A program made the translations under genes and the position numbers. A stretch of DNA of 18,161 bases from JBBAFB01 sp041655595 (GTDB lineage: Bacteria; Bacillota; DULZ01): contig JBBAFB010000027.1 of the NCBI GenBank assembly GCA_041655595.1, positions 1 through 18,161 of the forward strand, written 5' to 3'. Positions 1 through 7,675 of the stretch are shown piece by piece. Under the pieces are notes generated by a model. That model worked only from the letters and a program-made list of their open reading frames with translations, made no database searches and was not told the origin of the DNA. Position 1 is the stretch's first letter, and every line of letters starts with the position of its first letter.

Positions 1-257
1 GAATTGGGGCACGCCGCAATGCTATTACAGCAAAGATTGCCGGGGGGGCTCAAATGTTTAATTTTGGTGATAAGAACGTAACCACCCTAAACATTGGAGA
101 ACGTAATGTGGAAGCAACAAAAAAAGTTTTGGAAGAAATGAAAATCCGTCTAATAGGTGAGGATACCAGAGAAAATTATGGTCGAACGATGATTTTTAGC
201 CTGGGGGATGGAAATGTATATATACGGACAATTGGGAAACCATTGATTACTTTATGA
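1..257 (+). CDS. cheD: Chemoreceptor glutamine deamidase CheD, C-terminal part (5' end outside window)
   Basis: The reading frame is already open at base 3 and gives about 84 residues before the TGA at 255-257. It contains the CheD signature: AKIAGGAQMF, then IGERNV, then GRTMIF, in the usual family spacing. CheD deamidates glutamines of methyl-accepting receptors and binds CheC, stimulating its CheY-P phosphatase activity. The catalytic cysteine and histidine lie in the missing N-terminal part, so activity cannot be judged here. The ATG at 54 lies inside the conserved GGAQMF motif and is not the start. The gene heads a run of chemotaxis genes on the same strand, with cheR 16 nt downstream and cheC after it, which fits the CheC-CheD partnership. 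Confidence 0.9.
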   Translation, partial: IGARRNAITAKIAGGAQMFNFGDKNVTTLNIGERNVEATKKVLEEMKIRLIGEDTRENYGRTMIFSLGDGNVYIRTIGKPLITL

Positions 258-273
258 TAGGGCGAATGGGATT

Positions 274-1047
274 ATGGAGTTTTTGGAATTTCAAAAAAAA
301 ATACACAAACAATTTGGGTTAAATTTGGAAGGATACAAGGAAAAACAGTTAAAACGACGAATATTAAGTCTTATGCAGAGTCAAGGGGTAGATGACTTTA
401 ACATTTACTTTGGCTTGCTGGTTAAAAATGAAGAACAGCTTCAGAAATTTTTAGATAAAATAACTATCAATGTGTCAGAGTTTTTTCGCAATCCAGAAAT
501 TTTTAGGGCTTTGGAAACAAAATTACTACCGGAAATTTTAAAGGAAAAGCCCAGACTGAAAATCTGGAGCGCAGCTTGTTCGAATGGCTCCGAGCCATAT
601 TCCATTGCAATTATACTGGAGGCACTGACACCGGGGGTTAGACATCAAATTGATGCTACAGACATAGATAAAATGATTTTGGAAACTGCCAAGAGGGGTT
701 ATTACGAGGAACGTTTTTTAAAAAATGTTTCGCCGGAACGGTTAAAAAAATTCTTCGTTCCTGAAGGCAAGGGCTTTATTTTAAGAGATGACATAAAAAA
801 CCGGGTCCAATTTAGGCAGCATGATCTTTTGTTGGACGATTATGGTAGGGGTTATGATTTAATCGTTTGCCGTAATGTGACAATTTATTTTACTAATGAA
901 GCCCAAGATTTATTATATCGTAAATTCTGGGAAGCTCTTAACCCGGGTGGCTACCTTTTTATTGGTGCAACCGAAAACATGTTGAGGTATCGAGAACTCA
1001 ACTACGAAAAATCAATGCCTTGGTTTTACAGAAAACCTTTAAATTAA
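274..1047 (+). CDS. cheR: Chemotaxis protein methyltransferase CheR
   Basis: CheR transfers methyl groups from S-adenosylmethionine to receptor glutamates for adaptation. The protein has 257 residues, normal for a single-domain CheR. The N-terminal helical domain (about 1-70) ends in the family motif INVSEFFRNP (65-74). The SAM-binding loop is SAACSNGSEPYS (99-110), and CRNVTIYF (199-206) matches the usual CRNVLIYF. An odd detail is that the loop normally reads CSxGEEPYS, and here the first glutamate is serine. This is seen in the sequence, and its effect is unknown. The ATG at 274 gives the family N-terminus, but the site before it (GGGCGAATGGG) is a poor Shine-Dalgarno, so translation may depend on coupling to cheD, which ends 16 nt upstream. 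Confidence 0.95.
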   Translation: MEFLEFQKKIHKQFGLNLEGYKEKQLKRRILSLMQSQGVDDFNIYFGLLVKNEEQLQKFLDKITINVSEFFRNPEIFRALETKLLPEILKEKPRLKIWSAACSNGSEPYSIAIILEALTPGVRHQIDATDIDKMILETAKRGYYEERFLKNVSPERLKKFFVPEGKGFILRDDIKNRVQFRQHDLLLDDYGRGYDLIVCRNVTIYFTNEAQDLLYRKFWEALNPGGYLFIGATENMLRYRELNYEKSMPWFYRKPLN

Positions 1048-1090
1048 AAGACTGGCGACTAATTTTAAAAAACATTAAAGGAGAACAGGC

Positions 1091-1708
1091 ATGAGCAATT
1101 GGGATAATATTAGTGCTTTTCAGTTGGATGTTTTAAAAGAAATTGGCAATGTGGGTGCAGGGGGTGCTGCATCCGCGTTAGCAACCCTCTTGAATAAAAA
1201 AGTGGACATGGCCGTGCCTAAAGCAGGAGTTATGAATTTTGATGAAATTTTCAAGCTAATTGGTGATGAAGAAAAAATTATTTCCTGTACCAATTTTAAT
1301 GTAACAGGCGATGCCCCCAGTAAAATTTTATTTATTTTAGATGAATCGGGTACTTATCAATTGGCAGATATGCTGCTTGGCCGCCCCTTAGGAGAAACCA
1401 AGGAGTTAGACCAAATAAGCATTTCTACTATTAAAGAAGTAGGTAATATTTTAACCGGTTCTTTTATAACATCTTTTTCTGAGTTTACTAGGCTGGATTT
1501 TGTCGGTTCCGTGCCAGCTTTTGCTTTTGATATGTTAGGGGCCGTCCTAAGTGCAGCCTTTTTCGAGGCTGGCTACTTTGATGATAGGGTGTTAATTATA
1601 GAAACTACTTTTTTTGAGGAGGATGTTGCCATCAATGGTCATTTCTTTCTGGTTCCATCAACCGGGTCCTTGGAGGTAATTTTTAATTCTTTGGGGCTAA
1701 ATGTTTAG
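1091..1708 (+). CDS. cheC: CheY-P phosphatase CheC
   Basis: CheC dephosphorylates CheY-P and is held and stimulated by CheD. The 205-residue protein has both phosphatase centres of the CheC family: D13-x3-E17-x2-N20 in the first repeat (LDVLKEIGN) and S112-x3-E116-x2-N119 in the second (STIKEVGN). Both look intact, as in CheC of Bacillus subtilis and Thermotoga. The start is supported by AAAGGAG about 8 nt upstream of the ATG. cheY begins 11 nt after the stop, so the enzyme and its substrate are encoded together, with cheD at the head of the same gene run. FliY downstream carries the same fold, so two phosphatases for CheY-P come from this operon. Confidence 0.93.
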   Translation: MSNWDNISAFQLDVLKEIGNVGAGGAASALATLLNKKVDMAVPKAGVMNFDEIFKLIGDEEKIISCTNFNVTGDAPSKILFILDESGTYQLADMLLGRPLGETKELDQISISTIKEVGNILTGSFITSFSEFTRLDFVGSVPAFAFDMLGAVLSAAFFEAGYFDDRVLIIETTFFEEDVAINGHFFLVPSTGSLEVIFNSLGLNV

Positions 1709-1719
1709 GGGGTGTAGTA

Positions 1720-2088
1720 TTGGGCAATAGAATTTTAATTGTGGATGATGCTGCTTTTATGAGAATGATGATCAAGGATATTTTAGTTAAAAATGGTTTT
1801 GAAGTTGTAGGGGAGGCGGAGAATGGAGCGGTAGCTGTTAGCTTATTTAAGGAGCTTAAACCGGATTTAGTAACCATGGATATTACCATGCCGGAAATGG
1901 ATGGAATTACTGCCGTTAAAAAGATTAGGGAAACCGATCCGTCTGCCAGAATAATCATGTGTAGTGCCATGGGCCAGCAAATGATGGTTATGGAAGCTAT
2001 ACAGGCAGGAGCCAGAGATTTTATAGTTAAACCTTTTCAGCAAGAGAGGGTTGTTCAAGCCGTAAAAAAAGCTCTGGAGCAAGCCTAA
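1720..2088 (+). CDS. cheY: Chemotaxis response regulator CheY
   Basis: This is a stand-alone receiver domain of 122 residues with all phosphorylation residues: acidic pair D9/D10, phospho-acceptor D54 (TMDITMPEMDG), the Thr/Ser switch residue S82 and K104 (VKP). There is no output domain, as expected for CheY, which in its phosphorylated form binds FliM and FliY at the flagellar switch. The proposed start is a TTG at 1720 preceded by TAGGGGGTG (1706-1714). No ATG or GTG in frame would keep the first beta strand ILIVDD, so the rare start codon is well supported. It lies directly between cheC and fliM, whose products act on it and receive it. Confidence 0.93.
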   Translation: MGNRILIVDDAAFMRMMIKDILVKNGFEVVGEAENGAVAVSLFKELKPDLVTMDITMPEMDGITAVKKIRETDPSARIIMCSAMGQQMMVMEAIQAGARDFIVKPFQQERVVQAVKKALEQA

Positions 2089-2131
2089 AGTTTGTTTGAA
2101 TGTTGAGATCGCAGGAAAGGCGGTGAGCTAA

Positions 2132-3127
2132 ATGGCACAAGAAGTTTTGTCCCAATCTGAAATTGATATGTTACTTAATGCTCTAACCGCGGGGGAAATT
2201 GACACTGAAGAAATCAAGCGGGAGGCCCAGGAAGTAAAAACAAAGATTTATGACTTCCGCCGTCCAAATAAATTTTCTAAAGATCATATGAGGACCATCC
2301 ACATGATCCACGAGAATTTTGCTCGCCTTGTTTCAAACTTTTTGTCAGCATATCTAAGAACGAATATTGAGGTTAAGATTGCTTCGGTGGATCAGATTAC
2401 CTTTGAGGATTTTATTGTTTCCATACCTTCACCTACTGTAATGACTATTTTCAACATGAAGCCCTTATTGGGTTCTGCCGTTTTGGAAACAAACCCGGCC
2501 TTCACATTTCCGATTATAGATCTACTGTTCGGAGGGCCAGGGGAAATGCCCAAAAAATCAAGAGAAATAACTGATATTGAAGCAAATGTGTTAAAGAATA
2601 TCTATGGTAAAATGCTGGAGAATTTAACCTATGTTTGGTCCGAGGTAAATGAGATTACAACAGCTATTCAAGGATTGGAAACCAATCCACAGATGAACAG
2701 AGTCATCTCTCCGAATGAAATTGTGGCTGTAATAACCTTTATGACAACTATTGGTGATTACGAGGGCATGATCAATTTATGCTTACCGTATTTAATGCTT
2801 GAGCCTATAACTTTAAAGCTTTCCTCCCGTTATTGGTTTTCCTCCCCGGAAAAGGGGATGAAAGATCAAAAACAAACGGTAATGGAATCCTTGGAGCAAA
2901 CTCCCATTAAGCTGACTGCAATCGGAGGCGAAACGGAACTGACAATAAAAGAATTTCTTGCTCTACAGCTTGGGGATGTGTTAACTCTTGATAACAAGGT
3001 AGCCGAAGATTTAATCTTACTCGTTGAAGACAAGCCTAAATATACAGTTCAACCAGGTATTTATGAGCGCAAAATGGCCGTTCAGATTACTGGCTACTGG
3101 GAGAGAGGTGAAAAAACCTATGAATGA
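2132..3127 (+). CDS. fliM: Flagellar motor switch protein FliM
   Basis: FliM is a C-ring component that receives CheY-P and sets the rotation direction. The protein has 331 residues. The N-terminal LSQSEIDMLLNAL (6-18) is the CheY-P-binding peptide. The middle CheC-like domain begins near residue 45 and includes NFARLVSNFLSAYLRT. A C-terminal SpoA/FliMN domain covers about 250-325. The middle domain lacks the E-x2-N phosphatase centre, as expected for FliM. GGAAAGGCGGTGAG lies just before the ATG. The stop overlaps the start of fliY by 8 nt, which points to translational coupling of the two switch proteins. Confidence 0.95.
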   Translation: MAQEVLSQSEIDMLLNALTAGEIDTEEIKREAQEVKTKIYDFRRPNKFSKDHMRTIHMIHENFARLVSNFLSAYLRTNIEVKIASVDQITFEDFIVSIPSPTVMTIFNMKPLLGSAVLETNPAFTFPIIDLLFGGPGEMPKKSREITDIEANVLKNIYGKMLENLTYVWSEVNEITTAIQGLETNPQMNRVISPNEIVAVITFMTTIGDYEGMINLCLPYLMLEPITLKLSSRYWFSSPEKGMKDQKQTVMESLEQTPIKLTAIGGETELTIKEFLALQLGDVLTLDNKVAEDLILLVEDKPKYTVQPGIYERKMAVQITGYWERGEKTYE

Positions 3128-4241
3128 TTTTTTATCTCAGGAAGAGATTAATGCATTACTACAGGGAACTCTAGAGGAGAAAGAGACCGGATTAGCTCCG
3201 GAAAAGGCCGGCGCTACGGCTAGTGAGGAGCATCTGGATCTAGTTGAAATAGATGCTTTAGGGGAAATAGGCAATATTTCCATGGGAAGTGCCGCTACTG
3301 CACTTTCCCAGTTGTTAAATCAAAGAGTAAATATTACTACCCCTAAGGTGGAGATCATGTCGCCAATGGATTTACTGGCTACCTTTAACGCGCCCTTTAT
3401 GCTAATAGAGGTGGGTTTTGTTGATGGCCTAGAAGGTAGTAATTTGCTGGTTCTAAAGGTTACCGATGCCATGATTATTGCCGATTTGATGATGGGGGGA
3501 GATGGCAGTAATGTGGTTGCTGAGGTAACCGAGCTTCATGCCAGTGCTGTCTCAGAAGCCATGAATCAGATGATGGGTTCGGCGGCAACCTCCATGTCCA
3601 GCCTTTTTAATACTAAGGTGGTTATTTCAACCCCTACCATTCAATCAGTAAATACCCCGGGGGAAGCAGATTTTCCATGGCTTTTGGATGATCCGGTGGT
3701 GGTAGTTTCTTTTAGAATGGAAGTTAGCAACCTAATAGACAGTACCTTAATACAGGTTATGCCGGCCCATATCGCCAAAACAGAAACAGCTATGCTGATG
3801 GGCACAGCTTTACCTGCTGCTCCCGTTGATAAAAAACAAGGGGCTTCAGTTGCTCCCGCTGTGGAAATCGGCCAATCGGCAGTTTCCAGACCGGATGCTT
3901 CAACTGTTCAAAGCCCAAAAAACAACGGTTCGGTTGAGCCTAGTTTGGAATACATATCAACCTTAGAGGGTACACAACCCCGAAATCTTGATTTAATTTT
4001 AGATGTACCTTTAAGAGTCTCCGTGGTTTTGGGTAAAACGAAAAGGCCAATTAAAGAAGTGTTGGACTTTAATCTGGGTAGCATTGTGGAGCTGGATAAG
4101 CTGGCCAAGGAACCGGTAGATATTTTGGTAAACGGAAAAATTATCGCTAAAGGGGAAGTGGTCGTGGTCAATGAAAATTTTGGCATTAAGATTACCAGCA
4201 TTGAAAGTCCTGTCGCGCGAATAACTAATCTAGGGAAATAA
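3120..4241 (+). CDS. fliY: Flagellar motor switch phosphatase FliY (CheC-FliN fusion)
   Basis: FliY combines a CheY-P phosphatase with the FliN part of the C-ring. I place the start at ATG 3120, giving 373 residues. GAGAGAGGTG lies 9 nt upstream, and the protein then begins MNDFLSQEEINALL, the CheY-binding peptide. The reading frame stays open further upstream to 3024, but that stretch lies inside fliM. The CheC-like domain (about 38-225) has two phosphatase centres, D45-x3-E49-x2-N52 and S142-x3-E146-x2-N149. A low-complexity linker (about 228-285) rich in Ala, Pro, Val and Ser follows. The FliN/SpoA domain (288-365) begins LDLILDVPLRVSV. The gene overlaps fliM by 8 nt and is the last gene of this run. 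Confidence 0.94.
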   Translation: MNDFLSQEEINALLQGTLEEKETGLAPEKAGATASEEHLDLVEIDALGEIGNISMGSAATALSQLLNQRVNITTPKVEIMSPMDLLATFNAPFMLIEVGFVDGLEGSNLLVLKVTDAMIIADLMMGGDGSNVVAEVTELHASAVSEAMNQMMGSAATSMSSLFNTKVVISTPTIQSVNTPGEADFPWLLDDPVVVVSFRMEVSNLIDSTLIQVMPAHIAKTETAMLMGTALPAAPVDKKQGASVAPAVEIGQSAVSRPDASTVQSPKNNGSVEPSLEYISTLEGTQPRNLDLILDVPLRVSVVLGKTKRPIKEVLDFNLGSIVELDKLAKEPVDILVNGKIIAKGEVVVVNENFGIKITSIESPVARITNLGK

Positions 4242-4376
4242 ACATTAGCAAAAATATGATCTGCAATCCCGGCCTCAGGTTTAAAAAATGTTGACATCGG
4301 TTTTTTAAAAGGATGCCGCGGTCATAATCTTGTTTGGCAACAAAATACGGCCTAATAAGCCAAAGGAGGTATAAAG

Positions 4377-5681
4377 GTGAGGATAGGTCTAAAGTGGAAG
4401 ATGATGTTTACTTTTTCAATTGTTACCTTAGTAGTATGGGTAGCCACAATTGGCTATACCTTTCCCACTGTAGGATTACTCTTAAAAGAGGCCGCCCAAC
4501 ATGGCAATGCGGATCAAGCCTTTGGCATCTTTCAAAGAAACATCCTGGTGGCGGGTACAGGGGGCACCCTTTTCTCAATTTTTGTAGGTTATGTAATGGC
4601 CCTTATTATCCTAAAGCCTATGGACAGTGTTAGCAGTGCCATGCGTGGGGCTGCTAAAGGGGATCTAAAAGTGGAAGCGGAGTGCTCAACTAAGGATGAA
4701 CTAATGATTTTAGCTTGCGGTTTTAATGACTTAATTAATAGTTTTAGGGAGTACACCTTGAAAATTAAAACTATTTCCGATGAAGTGGCTGGAATGGCTA
4801 CCGGTTTAAGTCGTAATGTGCATGATGCCTCCCTATCTACCGATCAAATTGCTGATACCATTCAAAATGTGGCTGCCGGTATGGATGAACAATCGCGGAG
4901 TATCAGAAATACTTCTAAAACTGTAGGTGAAATGTCCGATTTGATTAAGCAAGTGGCAAACAGTTCCTTTTCTGTTTCAGAATTATCCCAAACCACCTCG
5001 GAGATCGCAGTTCAGGGGGGAAGGGCAATTGATGAGTCCATCTCTCAAATGAGCACCATCAGCGAAACAGTTAATAATTCCGCCAAGTCCGTTCAACTAT
5101 TGGGTGAGCGCTCGGAAGAAATAGGACAGATAGTGGAAACCATTACCAATATTGCGGAGCAAACCAATTTATTGGCTTTAAATGCTGCCATTGAGGCAGC
5201 CAGGGCGGGAGAGCAAGGCAGGGGGTTCGCCGTTGTTGCGGAAGAAGTAAGAAAGTTGGCGGAACAATCAGCCATGGCGGCCCACCAAATTTCCGAATTA
5301 ATTCAACTTATTCAGGGTGAGACCAAGTTGGCAGTTGATTCGATGAATCGGGGCACCAGCGAGGTAGGCAACGGCATTAAAGTTGTAACAAATGCAGGAC
5401 AGGCCTTCAGCAAAATCGTTAACAGCATTCAAGAGTTAGCAACACAAATAGGGCAGGTTTCTGATGCCAGTCAGCAAACGGTGATTGCCGGTGAGCAGGT
5501 AGTGGCGTTAATGGGGCAAATTGAAGGAATCGCAGTGAATACTGCTGCCAGTACCCAGGAAGTTGCGGCAGCCATCGAGGAGTTGGCCGCCAGTTTTGAT
5601 GAGCATCAAACCTTGTCGGACAGGTTGTCGGGCATGTCCGTGGATCTAAAAGAAATGGTCCAAGGCATGCGGGTAGATTAA
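4377..5681 (+). CDS. Methyl-accepting chemotaxis protein with minimal external region
   Basis: This is a receptor or signal transducer of 434 residues that would control CheA. The start is GTG 4377 behind AAAGGAGGT at 4362-4370. The first membrane segment covers about 10-35 and the second about 56-79, leaving only some 20 residues outside the membrane, so there is no room for a standard ligand-binding domain. A HAMP-like segment (about 80-132) follows, then a long coiled-coil signalling domain. The highly conserved hairpin tip includes AEQTNLLALNAAIEAARAGE (260-279) and GRGFAVVAEEVRKLAEQSA (281-299). No second sensor domain (PAS, GAF) is seen. It may sense membrane or energy state, or an input through a partner; the ligand is unknown. 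A terminator follows directly. Confidence 0.9.
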   Translation: MRIGLKWKMMFTFSIVTLVVWVATIGYTFPTVGLLLKEAAQHGNADQAFGIFQRNILVAGTGGTLFSIFVGYVMALIILKPMDSVSSAMRGAAKGDLKVEAECSTKDELMILACGFNDLINSFREYTLKIKTISDEVAGMATGLSRNVHDASLSTDQIADTIQNVAAGMDEQSRSIRNTSKTVGEMSDLIKQVANSSFSVSELSQTTSEIAVQGGRAIDESISQMSTISETVNNSAKSVQLLGERSEEIGQIVETITNIAEQTNLLALNAAIEAARAGEQGRGFAVVAEEVRKLAEQSAMAAHQISELIQLIQGETKLAVDSMNRGTSEVGNGIKVVTNAGQAFSKIVNSIQELATQIGQVSDASQQTVIAGEQVVALMGQIEGIAVNTAASTQEVAAAIEELAASFDEHQTLSDRLSGMSVDLKEMVQGMRVD

Positions 5682-5700
5682 AAAAAATATTCTTGCAACC

Positions 5701-5726
5701 AAAAAGACCCGGAGGGGTCTTTTTTG
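5701..5726. terminator. Bidirectional intrinsic terminator between the chemoreceptor gene and sspF
   Basis: A 10-bp stem AAAAAGACCC (5701-5710) and GGGTCTTTTT (5715-5724) encloses the tetraloop GGAG. T-runs occur on both strands. It lies 19 nt after the receptor stop codon and 7 nt beyond the stop of the convergent sspF-like gene, so it can end transcription from both sides. Confidence 0.9.
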
Positions 5727-5732
5727 GGGCAG

Positions 5733-5897
5733 CTACTTTTGGATTAAGCTTCTCTCAGCCAGTTCAATGGCTTTTCGAACAATGTTTCCGCATTGTCGGG
5801 AGGGGACAGCGCCCCAACCTTCTGTGGCAACAATATGATCCACGCCCAATTCTTTGGCAATTTCCCAACGGAGGGCATCAGACATTATTTTAGCCAC
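5733..5897 (-). CDS. sspF: Small acid-soluble spore protein, SspF-like
   Basis: This 54-residue alpha/beta-type SASP resembles SspF of Bacillus. The shared landmarks are MSDALRWEIAKELG (MSDEFKYELAKDLG in SspF), then GWG, then a Gly-Asn and RKAIELAE near the C-terminus. SASPs coat DNA in the dormant spore and are cut by the GPR protease during germination; WEIAKELG matches the cut region. I start it at GTG 5897, because AAGGAGG lies 7 nt upstream on this strand. The frame is open for another 25 codons upstream, but that part spans the ribosome-binding site and is not coding. One cysteine (C36) is unusual for SASPs. The gene is convergent with the chemoreceptor gene, and no sigma-G promoter could be placed with confidence. 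Confidence 0.87.
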   Translation of the reverse strand: MAKIMSDALRWEIAKELGVDHIVATEGWGAVPSRQCGNIVRKAIELAERSLIQK

Positions 5898-5973
5898 AAG
5901 AAAACCTCCTTTTCGGCTGCCATTGATAGTTTGTGTATTAATAATAAATTTAAACAGGAATGTTTTTACCAAA

Positions 5974-6900
5974 TTAAGAATCGGGCAACAAATAATATAT
6001 CAATTTTGTAAATTGATGAATGACAGGTAAAATCAGCAAGGAACAAACAATGTTATAAAATGTATGGGAGTTAGCAATTTGTCTGGATAAATCACTGACA
6101 CCCAGGCTTATAAAGTCTCCCAAAAAATTAATAAAGGGGAAAAACAATAAAATTCCGAAGCTATTTAACAACAAGTGAGCAAGTGCCAGTCGTTTACCAT
6201 CAAGGTTTCCTGTGCAGGAGGCAATTAAGGCGGTAACGCAGGTGCCCAGATTGCTACCCAGTATAATCGCTATTGCATTAGTCAAAGGTATGAACCCTTG
6301 TTCTCCAAGTACAATAGTTAATCCGATCACAGCGGAGCTGGATTGAAAAACGGCGGTAATAATTATGCCTGTGAATAGTGCTAAAAGGTAACTATTGCCC
6401 AAAAGCTGAAACCATCTTAACAGTGAGGGTGATTCTTTAACGGGTATAAAGGTGTTCTCAAAAATAGTTAGCCCTAAAAAAATTAAGCTTAAGCCTAGAC
6501 CAACTTGCCCCAATGCTTTTACCTTCGGCAAGGGGATGAGACATAGTGCTACCAGAGGAAGTATTAACCAAGGGTTAATGGGAGGAAAATCAAAGGCTAT
6601 TATTTGGGCGGTAACGGTGGTGCCAATGTTTGCACCTAAAATTACACCAATTCCTTGGGGTAGATTCATGGCTTTGCTATTAATCAGACCGATAGAGATT
6701 ACCGTGATGACACTGGAAGATTGTACAAGGGCTGTGCAGACGGCACCGGTCAGCAGTGCAAAAAGCGGTGTGGAAGTAAAAAATGTTACGGCTTTTCGTA
6801 AAGCCCTTTGTCCTAAAACTTCCAGTCCTTTTGGCATAAGAGTGATGCCAATTAAAAGCAAAACAACTCCTAGGGCGGTCATTAATAATGGGCTGGGCAT
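5974..6900 (-). CDS. Na/Pi-cotransporter family membrane protein
   Basis: This is a 308-residue integral membrane protein of the Na+/phosphate cotransporter (PF02690) family. It shows the two inverted repeats of the family, each with a QSSS motif (60-63 and 186-189) followed by a glycine-rich motif, GANIGTTVTA (89-98) and GSNLGTCVTA (215-224). Hydrophobic segments occur throughout, about eight in all. It lacks the C-terminal PhoU-like cytoplasmic domain present in the longer YjbB/NptA-type proteins. The ATG at 6900 is preceded by AAGGAG. It reads away from the hdr operon and toward sspF, with 76 nt between the two. Sodium-coupled phosphate movement is the family role. Direction and substrate cannot be told from sequence. 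Confidence 0.9.
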   Translation of the reverse strand: MPSPLLMTALGVVLLLIGITLMPKGLEVLGQRALRKAVTFFTSTPLFALLTGAVCTALVQSSSVITVISIGLINSKAMNLPQGIGVILGANIGTTVTAQIIAFDFPPINPWLILPLVALCLIPLPKVKALGQVGLGLSLIFLGLTIFENTFIPVKESPSLLRWFQLLGNSYLLALFTGIIITAVFQSSSAVIGLTIVLGEQGFIPLTNAIAIILGSNLGTCVTALIASCTGNLDGKRLALAHLLLNSFGILLFFPFINFLGDFISLGVSDLSRQIANSHTFYNIVCSLLILPVIHQFTKLIYYLLPDS

Positions 6901-6940
6901 ATTCTTCTCCTTATTTAGATTTTTGGATTTAATTAATATA

Positions 6941-6970
6941 TTGCAGGAAGTTTAAGAAATATGCTAAAAT
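6941..6970 (+). promoter_or_regulatory. Candidate sigma-A promoter of the hdr-flx operon
   Basis: TTGCAG (6941-6946) is separated by 18 nt from TAAAAT (6965-6970). A TG at 6962-6963 makes this an extended -10 element. Transcription would start near 6977 and leave a leader of about 125 nt before hdrC. It is the best match in the 202-nt gap between two divergent genes. No clear operator (for example a Rex site) was recognised. Confidence 0.5.
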
Positions 6971-6984
6971 TGAGAAGGAGTTCA

Positions 6985-7072
6985 CGAGTAACTACCGAAT
7001 ATATACACTTATTACCCTAATTCCAACCGGGGTTACTTGGTGCTAGTAAAATAGCATCTTAATATTTTTAAA
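6985..7072 (+). promoter_or_regulatory. Structured, possibly attenuating 5' leader of the hdr-flx operon
   Basis: Two helices can form in the untranslated leader. CGAGTAAC (6985-6992) pairs with GTTACTTG (7032-7039), and GGTGCTA (7039-7045) pairs with TAGCATC (7052-7058) around a 6-nt loop. The second hairpin is followed by TTAATATTTTT, which is reminiscent of a weak intrinsic terminator. I do not recognise a known riboswitch class. The role is inference only. Confidence 0.3.
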
Positions 7073-7102
7073 TTATTAAAAGATTTTGAAGAGGGGGATA
7101 GT

Positions 7103-7675
7103 ATGAGAAATGTAGAGCTTGTTTCCGCTTTAGATGGCAGCAATGATTTTTTAACTAAGCTAGAGGCAGATAGCGGGGTTAATGTGCTGGATTGTTATCA
7201 ATGTGGTAAGTGTTCGGCAGGTTGCCCTCTTAATAGAGCAATGGATTATACTCCGCATAAAATAATGCGGTTTCTTCAGCTTGGATTAGAAGAAAAGGCT
7301 CTTTCCGCGGAATCTATCTGGGTTTGTATTGGCTGTGACATTTGTTATGCAAGGTGTCCTAAAGGAGTTAATGTTCCGAAGGTAATGGAGACCTTGAGGA
7401 TTGAGGCAAGGAAAAGAAAGAAAATTTCTGTCAAAAGCGTGGAAATTTTCAACAGTTCATTTTTGTGGGCTGTCGAAAACTTCGGCAGGATACCGGAAGC
7501 ACTACTGATTGTGTTGTTTAATGTAAAGTCCGGGCAGCTTTTGAAAGATGTACCTTTGGCCCCTACCCTGCTTTTAAATGGAAAAGTACATGTATTCCCT
7601 AAAAGAGCCAAGGGGCAAAAGATAGCTAAAAAAATCTTCGAAAATTGTCGGCAGTTGGGAGGTGGCCTTGAATGA
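7103..7675 (+). CDS. hdrC: Heterodisulfide reductase-like iron-sulfur subunit HdrC
   Basis: The protein has 190 residues and two [4Fe-4S] motifs: C31-x2-C34-x2-C37-x3-C41 (CYQCGKCSAGCP) and C75-x2-C78-x2-C81-x3-C85 (CIGCDICYARCP), with the normal HdrC spacing. HdrC relays electrons from HdrA to the HdrB active site in a soluble complex. The C-terminal 100 residues are helical, and no membrane segment is seen. GAGGGGG precedes the ATG. It is the first gene of the operon, and its stop overlaps the start of hdrB (ATGA at 7672-7675). In bacteria without coenzymes M and B the disulfide is unknown; DsrC trisulfide or another thiol carrier has been proposed for related systems. Confidence 0.93.
   Translation: MRNVELVSALDGSNDFLTKLEADSGVNVLDCYQCGKCSAGCPLNRAMDYTPHKIMRFLQLGLEEKALSAESIWVCIGCDICYARCPKGVNVPKVMETLRIEARKRKKISVKSVEIFNSSFLWAVENFGRIPEALLIVLFNVKSGQLLKDVPLAPTLLLNGKVHVFPKRAKGQKIAKKIFENCRQLGGGLE

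Noticed and set aside
3024..3119. Upstream start of fliY inside fliM.
   Set aside because: The FliY N-terminal motif and the ribosome-binding site both place the start at 3120; the upstream part is fliM in another frame.
4291..4328. TTGACA at 4291 with CATAAT at 4323 as a promoter for the chemoreceptor gene.
   Set aside because: The spacing is 26 nt, far from 16-18, and no sigma-D element could be placed instead.
5898..5972. N-terminal extension of the sspF-like frame to 5972.
   Set aside because: It covers the AAGGAGG site and has no similarity to spore proteins.
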